Shown: piece by piece, positions 56,480-64,000 of the stretch
How positions within the stretch are numbered: position 1 is the stretch's first letter
Layout: every line of letters starts with the position of its first letter
NCBI GenBank assembly: GCA_037176705.1
Contig: CM073886.1
Coordinates: 2,914,001 to 2,978,000, forward strand
DNA from: Molossus alvarezi
Lineage: Eukaryota > Chordata > Mammalia > Chiroptera > Molossidae
Direction: 5' to 3'
Length of the DNA: 64,000 bases
Notes under the pieces: model-generated
What the model saw: the letters and a program-made list of their open reading frames with translations, nothing else
What the model was told of the DNA's origin: nothing
Database searches by the model: none
Made by a program: the position numbers and the translations under genes

Positions 56480-57740
56480 CGCAGCGGGTTTGTAGTGACG
56501 GCCAGGGAGTCCGGCGGGGTGCGCGCCCGGCCCGCGCAGGAGGCAGAAATGGGTGCGGGACTCCGCATATGGGGGGTCTCTGCCAGCGCCCCTGGGGCCC
56601 GCCTGCCGGCGCCTGGCCCACGATTCTGTGAACCCACAAACACTCGCGTCCCGTGGGACCACCCAGCGCCTCCAGGAAGCATCCGGGGTTCTCCGCGCGT
56701 TGTCCGCCCCTCGCGCCCGGAATCGCCCGCGCGTTCCCGTTCCTGCCGCTGTCCCGTGCCCCGTGCGCACCGCGTGACGCTGGGTCCATCCCGCCCCGCA
56801 TCCTGCCCCACTTTCCTCGGGCACCCCCACCCCAGGTCGGCGCGGGACCGCGTCTGCTCCCCTCCCCTCCCCCACGCCGCCCCGCGTCGCCACCTCCCCT
56901 GCCCCTCCGTCGTCCGGCCCGCGTCGCCCCTGACTCCGCGCCGCGCCGCGCCGGCTGCCAGCCCCGCGCCGCGCAGCCCGCCCGCGTCCCCCTTCGGGTC
57001 CCGTCCGCGGTTCTGCGCTCCCCGCGCCCGGCGCTCGGCGCTCGCTCTCCGGCCGCTGCCGGGCGGGGCGGGGCCTCGCAGGCGGAAGTGCCCGGGGCGC
57101 CGGTGGCTGGGACCGGCCGGGGCGATGGGAGTCCGGGGCGGCGGCGGGGCCCGTAGTGGCGGCTGGGGCTGCCCCGGCGGCGGCGGCGGGGGCAGGCGGC
57201 TGGGGTCGCGGTCCGAGTAGCGCCGCGCCGAGCGCCGTGATGGGCCGGGCTGGCCCCAGGACCGGGGGCGCGGCGGCGGCGGCAGCGGTGGCGGGGCCGC
57301 TGCTGCTGCTGCTGCCGCTGCTCGCTCGGCCCCCGCCTGCGGCCGCCGGCGACAGCAGGAAGAGCGGTGAGCGAGCGCGGCGGGCGCCATCCGGGGGCGC
57401 GCGCCGGCTGGGGAGGGGGCGCGGCGGGGGCGGGGCCGGGATTGTGACTCACCTGGGGGCACCTGTGCGCTCACCTGGCGGGGGCGCCGGGAGCCCAGGT
57501 CCCCACCCGGGTTGGGGGCCCAGGTGAGTTCCTTGCTGGTGCGAACGGTCGGGGGGTGAAGGATGTGCTCGCCCCCTCCTTTGTCCTTGGGGCCGGGTCC
57601 CGCCGGGTGGGCCCCTGGAGCGCGCCCTCGCCCCGCTCGCCCTCCTTCCGTCGCGTTCTGCTCGGAGCGACGCTCGCGCGCGGGGACGTGGGGGTGGGGG
57701 GCCGAGGGACTCAGACCGGACTCCAGCTGCGAGGCCGCCG
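56480..57740 (+). promoter_or_regulatory. CpG island and TATA-less promoter region of PGAP6
   Basis: Dense CG dinucleotides over about 1.25 kb around the PGAP6 start codon, in contrast to the CpG-poor DNA on both sides. GC-box repeats GGGCGGGGCGGGGCC at 57061-57075 (Sp1-type) and an ETS-like GGCGGAAGTG at 57081-57090 lie about 150 bp before the ATG. No TATA box. The transcription start is probably between 57090 and 57200. Long reading frames on either strand here reflect GC content. Confidence 0.88.
57240..57366 (+). CDS. PGAP6: PGAP6 exon 1 (signal peptide)
   Basis: ATG at 57240, donor GTGAGC from 57367. Encodes 42 residues plus one base: an alanine-rich start, the hydrophobic core LLLLLPLLA, and a probable cleavage region PPPAAAGDS. 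Confidence 0.93.
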
Positions 57741-60700
57741 AAGAGAAGAGTTAGGTAGTGCGAGTCCAGGGGAGCCCCCATCCGGTCTGGGAGACGAGAG
57801 TTGGGAGAAAGTTGCCTAGATCCTGGGGAAGGGACCCAGGTGGCTGTCATGTTGCCACCCCTCCCACAGGGACCCCCAGCCCAGAGCAGTCACTGTCAAC
57901 AGCTGGCCTCGCTCCTTGGAGGGACACAGGTGGCCCCAGGAGCCTGGTAGGCCAGGTACTTTGGTGGCTTCCCTCCATTTGCATTTCTGCTGTCTTGAGA
58001 GGCCCCAACCTTCAGGGACTCAAGATGGTGGCTTCAGCAGGAGGAGCTGCCCATCGGGGTTCTGCCTAGGACCTGAGACTCCTGGGGGCTGTGTGGCCAA
58101 GCTGCAAGGGCCCAGATGCCACCCCTCCTCTGCCCCCAGGCAATCAGGCAGCTTACCCAGCACAGCCTGGGACTAGCCCCCCTTGATTTTCTGCTCACAG
58201 TCCTCCTCCTTTTCTGAAATCTTGGTCCTCAAGCTCCCATTTCTTTGAAGACTGTGCCTTTGGTTTCCAAGTTTGAAATGAAAGGTGGTTTCCTAGAGAT
58301 GGTTCCTGATTCAGTTACTCTATTAGATGCTGCCACCCTTTTTTTCTTCTTTTCCTCCTTCCTGGGGGTAGGGGTGGGGTGAGGGGGTCAGTGGATGGGC
58401 AGTTTATGGAGATGAAACCTGGGGCAGCCCCTCACCTCCCAGGCCTGGCTTCTGGGAACTACAGTGTGCGGGGTCTCTGCACCGAGCACCAGTTCTGGTT
58501 GGAGGGTGGAGGACAAGGTGCCCTCACTCAGATTCCCAGGACAGGCTTGGGCTTTACTTCTCTCCACAACCCTGTGCCCTTGAAGGGGACTAGGGAACAG
58601 GACAGGGGTGCATACAGCTCTTACTCCCTGTTATCAGAGATGTGACTTCCACATCCGCTCAGACCAATATGTTAATGGCCTGCTGTGTTCACCAAGACAA
58701 CAGGTGGGCATCTTGGGCAGGGGGACGGGGCTGCAGAGCTTAGGGGTGGAGGAGGCTGTTCGGCCCGGGAGTGAGAGAACACAAGGTCTAAGGGTGACCT
58801 TGAGCAGGCTTAGCTCTTGTGTAGCTGCTGAAACTTCACAGGTGCCCTCTGGCAGGTTCTCCAGGGCTGGTGCACCAGAGGCCTCGCCTGTCAGGCCAGG
58901 GGGCTGCATGGTGCAGCACGACTTCCCCTGGGTGACCTCCGGAGGCTGGGTGCCCCTCTGGCTGACTGTTTCTCTAAGGCCCCTGGGTCCTGAGATGGGG
59001 GTGGGGAGCTATCCTGCCTCACCTCCCAGCACTTAGATTTTGGGGCCTTATGTTATCCTAGGGCCTGCAGGAGCCTTAGGAGTAAAGTTCGTGTTAGTTC
59101 AGAGGCTTCCAGCCTCTTCAGGCCACCACCTGGTCAGTGGGAGCTGGTGGCCAGCAGACACCTGGGAAGCCTGGAGTGCCCTGAGTGAAGCCCATCTCTG
59201 CCAAGTCCACATGCTGGGCTCCTCTGGAGCTCAGACTGGCTCTGCAAGTGGGTGGTTCTGTTATCTCAAGGTCCGTCCACTGAAGGGTCAGGAAGCTGGC
59301 AGGAGAGCCAGCTGCTCACCTGGCTCACACTGGTGGGGCCCAGGGCCTGCTGGGGTTGTGAGCCAGCAACTCTTCCTTCCAGCAAGGCAGAGGGAGGTGC
59401 TCCTGGATGGGAGGAGAATGAGGCCACACCCTGCTTGTCCACAGTGTATTTTTTTTAGAAGTACTTGGAGGAGGGGCACCCAAAGGAAGGTGCTCTGCAC
59501 TTCTGCCAAATCTGGAGGATACTGGAACCCAGAGAGGGGAAGAGACACTCAAGGTCACGCCAGGTCATGAGGCTGGTACTAAGGCCAGGATCCCTGTCAT
59601 CCAGCTCAGGCACCTTGTGGCCGGCCCCCACGCCTGGTTGTCTACCCATGGGAGTGCAGAGCACGCCTAGTCTGTGGGAGTTCAAAAGAAGGGTCCTGGG
59701 CAGGCACGCTCACCCACCCCTGGGGCAGGCAGTTACACTGTCGGCCTGGACACATGCTCCCGCGGAGGTTGTGCCCTTGTCAGTGGACATGCCACGAGGG
59801 GCATGGGCCTCTGTGCTGAGTCTCAGAATGTCCTCAGAGCTGGCCCAGGAGATGCTGGTGTGGCAGAGTGAACAGTGAGGACAAACTTTTGGAGTGTGCA
59901 GAGGAGGGGAGCAGGCATAGAAGTGGGGGCATGAGAATTACTGCAGAGACTGGGGCATGGGGAGCCCCCGGTGAGGCCATGGACAGTCAGTCTGCCAGGG
60001 GCCCTGCCTCATCTCTGTGCCACTTTGCATGGGCACGGGCCCACGGGAAATGGGGGCCAGCTGTCCCAGGTCCTCACAGGTGACCAGGCTTCCAGCCTGG
60101 GGTCTCCACCGCAGGGTCTCTGCTCGCCACCTCTCTGGGTGAGGGGACTTGGGTTTGGTTCAGTTGTATCCCAGGGCATCATGGGCCTGAGCAGGTGACC
60201 AGCCTCCAGACCTGAACTCCCTCACCTGTCAAGTGGGACCAGTTGCCAGAGATAACTGCTGGGGACTGGAGAGGGACAGTAAGCTTTGCCAAGGTCAAAG
60301 TTGGAGTGCCAGGCATCCCAGGGGCTCGAGACCTGCCCACCATGGCTTCCCTCGTCCTTTCTCTCTGGGGCCATACTGAGGCAGGAGGGCCTCTGCATTT
60401 CTGTCTGCTCCTCAGGGTGGACGTGGGGCATCGTGGGGCACCCCTGGTCTGGTTGACAGTGCCTTCTCCCTGCAGACTTCAGGCTGGTGTCTGAGCAGTA
60501 CTCGCAGTCCCCGCAGAAGCTGTCTTTCTACAGCTGGTACGGCAGCGCCAGACTCTTCCACTTCCGCGTGCCCCCGGACTCCGTGCTGCTGCGCTGGCTG
60601 CTGCAAGTGTCCCCGGGCGGCGGCCCCACGTGCGCAAACCTGGAGACCACCGTGTAGGTGCCCGCCCAGCTGCCTGCCCAGCCCGGCCAGGCCCATGCTG

Positions 60701-63403
60701 ACGCCTGCCCTGCTCTCCCCGCCTCCAGGTATTTCCGCTACGGTGCCCCTCCGGTCATCAACCCACTGGGCACCAGCTTCCCTGCCAACACCTCCATGCA
60801 GCCCTCCTTCCTCATCAAGATGCTGCAGAGCAACGCCTCCATCAACGTCTCCCACCCAGCACCTGGGGACTGGTTTGTGGCTGCCCACCTGCCCCCCTCA
60901 TCTCAGAAGATTGAGGTGAAGGTGAGGGGTCTGCTCTCCAGGGCTGGCGGGGCAGGACACCTCGTGCAGGAATGGCTGGTCCCTATCATTTACCCCTTGG
61001 GGCTGACTTTGTCAAGGCTCTGCTGCAGCCCTGCCTCCCCACCAGCCACCCCGCCTTGGCTCTCTGGCTGTGCCCTCCCACCCCGCCCAGGTCTGGGCTT
61101 TGCTCCTGCCCATCCCACGCCGACTGATCCTCCCCTACCCCGTTCTCTTCCTAGGGCTTTGTTCCCACCTGTGCCTACGTCTTCCAGCCTGACATGCTGG
61201 TCGTGCGGGCAGTCGAGGTCTCCATCCTGGAGCCCGATAAACCCTCTCCACAGACCCTCCTCTCCCACCCCAGCTACCTCAAGTGAGTGGGGGTCTCAGG
61301 GGGCTGCCTCTGGTTTGATGGAGTGGGTGGTACCACTGTCCTCACTGCCGGTGAGAAAGGTGGGGTTCTGGGTCTTGGGTTGTGCTGGGAAGTGGGGCAC
61401 CACCCTGAGTGTGACTGATGAGGGGTCGTCATTAGAAGCCCCAGAGCCTGAGTGAGGTCATCCCTTTTGGCTGCAGAATCTTCGTCCCCGAGTACACCCA
61501 GGAGCTGCGGCTGGAGCTGCAGGGCTGTGCGTCCAACGGGAGCCTCGGCTGCCCCGTGCAGCTCACCGTGGGCTCAGCTACCCTGCCCAGCAACTTTCAG
61601 AAGGTGCTCACCTGCCCTGGCCCCACCCAGGCCTGCCACCTGCTGCTGCCCTCGCCACCCTGGGACCAGTGGTTGCAAGTGACGGCCAAGAGCCTGGCAG
61701 GGCCCCATATCCTGGTGGCTTTCAGCGTTGTCGCTGCGCTCACAGGTGGGCTGCGTGAGGAGGGCGCGGGAGGCTCTGCCCCCTGCCGTCAATCTCAGCC
61801 CTTCCTGTAGCTGGGCCCCTTGTTCTCCTACAGCCTGCAAGCCTTGGATAGTAAACTTCCAGCATCTTCAGCAGAACAGTCCAAACCAGAGCTGCAGTGT
61901 CCCCCCCGGGCTGCTGCCCCCAAGCCCTGGCTACCAGGACCTGGGCAGGAGCAGCAGTGTGGGTGGCGGCCCCTTCTGCCTCAGGGGCTACCAGGTCACC
62001 CGGGAGTACATGGACGTGCTGTCTGTGCACTTCAGGCCCCTGGACAGGGTCTCAGTGCTGGTGCAGTCAGACATGCCTTCGGTGATGCGGCTGCAGCTGG
62101 ACACGGGCATGGACAGTGGGGGCTCTCTCGTCGTCTCCCTGTGGGCCAACCAGGTACCTGCGTCTGGGGGTGCCTTGTGGCCCGGCTCAGCTCAGGTTCA
62201 GGCCCTCCAGGCTGAGCAGTGCTGCCCAGGTCTTCCTGCACTGACTTTGTCATGGACACTGGGTTGGGGTGGCCTTTCAGGCAACAGGTGACCCCAGTAA
62301 GCACTGGGCCAGAGTAGGGCACCGCTTGCAGAAGGGGAGGCGTGTTCACGGGTCCCCGTCAGCAGGCTGAGGGCTGTGCCTGCGGAAAGGGGGCAGCGGG
62401 TGGGATCGAGGCCGGTGCTGCTGGGCCGGGCGGGGAAGGGTCCCGGGCCGGCCTTGGGCCAGTGGGAGCCGCAGAGCACCCAGCATCAGACTGCGGACTG
62501 GGCTGACAGGGCTGACAGGGCGCGGCCGTCCCTTTCAGAGCGTGATGTCCAACACCAGCTCGGTGATGGTCTGCGTGAACGCCGCCTCGCCCTTCCTGGG
62601 CTTCAGCTCTTCACTCAACTGCACCACAGGTGTGAGCGGGCAGCGTCTGGCCCAGGGACCCGGCCAGCCCCCAGCCCCCCTCACCACGCCCTCCTCCTCC
62701 TGCAGCCTTCTTCCAGGGCTATCCCCTGTCTCTGAGCACCTCATCTCGCAGGGCCAACCTTGTCATCCCCTACCCAGAGACAGACAACTGGTACCTCTCC
62801 CTGCAGCTCGTATGCCTGCAGAGTCCTGAGTAAGTGAACCTGGGGGCGAGGGTGGCACCGCCCAGAGCTGCTGGGTGGCCGAATCACTGCATTCAGGGCC
62901 ATGGCTGGGCTGCCTGCCTCTGAGTTTGACAGTGACCCAGCTTCCTGTAAGCCACACAGGGTAAGTTGCCTTCCGGGAGCTACGAAGGTCTGTCCTCCCC
63001 TTGGCTGCCCGTCCTCAGGCATCCCTGGGAGCCAGGACACAAGGAAGGGGACTGGTTCAGGCCGCAGCTCTAGGCTGTGCCATGCCAGCATGGTGTGAAG
63101 GGGACGTGGCGTCTTGGCCTCTGCAGACCTCACGGCTGCTGTCCTCTGGGGCACAGAGCCTGGGGCCTCAGGCCTGGGTCCATGTGTCCAGAGCCTGACT
63201 GGAGCTCCGGCAGAGACTGGCCAGCAGGCCTCGGCAGCCAGCCTTCCTGTGGCCCCTTCCTCTCAGGGAGTGCGGGAAAGCCTCCGTCCTCGTGGAGAGC
63301 TCCTTGTCTTTGGTGCCCTGCCTAAACGACTGTGGGCCGTACGGCCAGTGCCTCCTGCTGCGCAGACACGGTTACCTGTATGCGGGCTGCAGCTGCAAGG
63401 CAG
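57240..63403 (+). CDS. PGAP6: PGAP6 (TMEM8A), first nine coding exons; 3' part off window
   Basis: Family knowledge: GPI-processing phospholipase A2 at the cell surface, CREST superfamily; it cleaves GPI-anchored CRIPTO (TDGF1) and so tunes Nodal signalling. Seen: exons 57240-57366, 60476-60653, 60729-60921, 61155-61282, 61477-61745, 61834-62153, 62539-62629, 62706-62829 and 63267-63403, phases all compatible, about 522 residues without a stop. The start MGRAGPRTGGAAAAAA runs into a leucine-rich signal peptide (LLLLLPLLA). Diagnostic stretches: FYSWYGSARLFHFRVPPD, GAPPVINPLGTSFP, HPAPGDWFVAAHLPPSSQ, RVSVLVQSDMPSVMRL, FQGYPLSLS, PETDNWYLSLQL and an EGF-like module CLNDCGPYGQCLLLRR. Possible N-glycosylation sites include NASINVS, NGS, NQS, NTS and NCT. 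The seven-helix catalytic C-terminal domain is right of the window. ATG 57240 has G at -3 and +4. Confidence 0.95.
57367..60475 (+). other. PGAP6 intron 1 (3.1 kb)
   Basis: Starts inside the CpG island. CpG-poor, GC-moderate sequence after about 57800. No nested gene or clear repeat recognised. Confidence 0.75.
60476..60653 (+). CDS. PGAP6: PGAP6 exon 2
   Basis: Acceptor CCCTGCAG, donor GTAGGT from 60654. Encodes FRLVSEQYSQSPQKLSFYSW, then YGSARLFHFRVPPDSVLLRW. The only in-frame continuation across the donor is through 60729. Confidence 0.94.
60729..60921 (+). CDS. PGAP6: PGAP6 exon 3
   Basis: Acceptor CGCCTCCAG, donor GTGAGG from 60922. Encodes YFRYGAPPVINPLGTSFP and NVSHPAPGDWFVAAHL. Confidence 0.95.
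61155..61282 (+). CDS. PGAP6: PGAP6 exon 4
   Basis: Acceptor CTTCCTAG, donor GTGAGT from 61283. Encodes GFVPTCAYVFQPDMLVVRAV and QTLLSHPSYL. Confidence 0.94.
61477..61745 (+). CDS. PGAP6: PGAP6 exon 5
   Basis: Acceptor GGCTGCAG, donor GTGGGC from 61746. Encodes IFVPEYTQELRLELQGC, CPVQLTVGSATLPSNFQKVL and LLLPSPPWDQWLQVTAKSL. Confidence 0.94.
61834..62153 (+). CDS. PGAP6: PGAP6 exon 6
   Basis: Acceptor TCCTACAG, donor GTACCT from 62154. Encodes the variable linker (SPGYQDLGRSS), then GYQVTREYMDVLSVHFRPLD and LDTGMDSGGSLVVSLWANQ. Confidence 0.93.
62539..62629 (+). CDS. PGAP6: PGAP6 exon 7
   Basis: Acceptor CCTTTCAG, donor GTGTGA from 62630. Encodes VCVNAASPFLGFSSSLNCTT with NTS and NCT glycosylation sequons. 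Confidence 0.93.
62706..62829 (+). CDS. PGAP6: PGAP6 exon 8
   Basis: Acceptor CTCCTGCAG, donor GTAAGT from 62830. Encodes FFQGYPLSLSTSSRRANLVI and PYPETDNWYLSLQLVCLQ. Confidence 0.94.
63267..63403 (+). CDS. PGAP6: PGAP6 exon 9 (EGF-like module, first part)
   Basis: Acceptor CCTCTCAG, donor GTGAGG from 63404. Encodes VPCLNDCGPYGQCLLLRRHG and CSCKA. The cysteines match the first part of the EGF-like domain; its remainder is in the next exon beyond the window. Confidence 0.94.
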
Positions 63404-63639
63404 GTGAGGGCCAGGCCTGGGCGCCTTTGACGCGCCCTGCGCCTCCCGCTGAGAGCCCACCCCACTCTGCCAGGGCTGGAGAGCACCCTCGCAGAGCAAG
63501 GACAGTTGCCTTCTCCCCACTCCTGCCGCATACCTCCAGTCTCCCACATAAGCAGAAAGGCACACCCGGCGCTGGTACTGCCTCCTGACCTTGGCTTCCC
63601 CTGCCCATACCTGCCCACAGATGTATCCCCTACTTGACC

Positions 63640-64000
63640 CGTGCCTTTCCACACGTGTCCCACACCTGCCCCACACCTCTCACACCTGCCCACACCTCTC
63701 ACACCTGCCCACACCTGCCCACACCTCACACCTGCCCACACCTCTCACACCTGCCCCACACCTGCCCACACCTCTCACACCTGCCCACACCTGTCTCACA
63801 CCTGTTCCACACATCTTCCCAACACCTGCCCACACCTCTCACACCTGTCCCACACATCACACACCTGCCCCACACCTGCCCACACCTGTCTCACACCTGC
63901 CCCACACCTCTCACACCTGCCCACACCTCTCACACCTGCCCCACACCTGCCCACACCTCTCACACCTGCCCCACACCTCTCACACCTGCCCACACCTCTC
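63640..64000 (+). repeat. CACACCTGCC/CACACCTCT minisatellite in a PGAP6 intron, cut by the window edge
   Basis: Alternating CACACCTGCC(C) and CACACCTCT(C) units of 9-11 bp run from about 63640 to the last base, often paired as a roughly 19-20-bp dimer. The array continues beyond the window, so its length is unknown. Confidence 0.92.

Noticed and set aside
56430..57474. Two minus-strand frames of about 340 codons and plus-strand frames in the CpG island
   Set aside because: GC-rich DNA lacks stop codons; the real coding unit is the short PGAP6 exon 1 at 57240-57366.

Overview
This window is mammalian nuclear DNA, most likely from a yangochiropteran bat. The gene structure is vertebrate: short exons with GT/AG borders, long introns and a CpG-island promoter. 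About fifteen copies of a tRNA-derived SINE of the bat Ves type are scattered on both strands. LINE-1, MIR/L2-like and LTR-like repeats fill most of the rest. There are no operons, CRISPR arrays or prokaryotic features.

Layout. (1) 1-14.4 kb: the 3' two thirds of a medium-chain acyl-CoA synthetase gene, ACSM2 type, plus strand, ten in-frame coding exons ending at 14380; its 5' part lies left of the window. (2) 14.5-18.0 kb: a purine-rich stretch and then a 2.7-kb minisatellite built on an 8-bp GGATGGAG-like unit with higher-order periods. (3) 18.0-37.8 kb: gene-free, repeat-rich DNA containing a full-length but dead LINE-1 (19633-25420) with recognisable target-site duplications, several SINEs, a 5'-truncated LINE-1 and microsatellites. 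(4) 37883-38074: one intact coding exon that matches the first coding exon of ACSM1; no later ACSM1 exon is seen. (5) 39.4-42.3 kb: a processed SET pseudogene, itself split by a 5'-inverted LINE-1 that is split again by a SINE. (6) 42.3-56.4 kb: gene-free DNA with a cluster of related LTR-like repeats, a 0.9-kb GGGA/GGAA polypurine tract and more SINEs. (7) 56.5-64 kb: a CpG island and the first nine coding exons of PGAP6 (TMEM8A), plus strand, running off the right edge inside an intron with a CACACCTGCC minisatellite.

The genes do not form one functional system. ACSM2 and ACSM1 are mitochondrial acyl-CoA synthetases that sit side by side in the mammalian ACSM cluster. PGAP6 is a membrane GPI-processing phospholipase that lies at a different locus in human and mouse as I recall them. 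The most interesting feature is therefore structural: ACSM1 appears to stop after its first coding exon, and within 19 kb the unrelated PGAP6 locus begins. This suggests a rearrangement breakpoint, or an assembly join, between about 38.1 and 56.4 kb. Two tiny SINE-head insertions flanked by perfect 16-bp duplications and lacking A-tails are the second notable observation. I found no convincing new protein-coding or defence system. The very long reading frames in the minisatellite and the polypurine tract are by-products of repeat composition.
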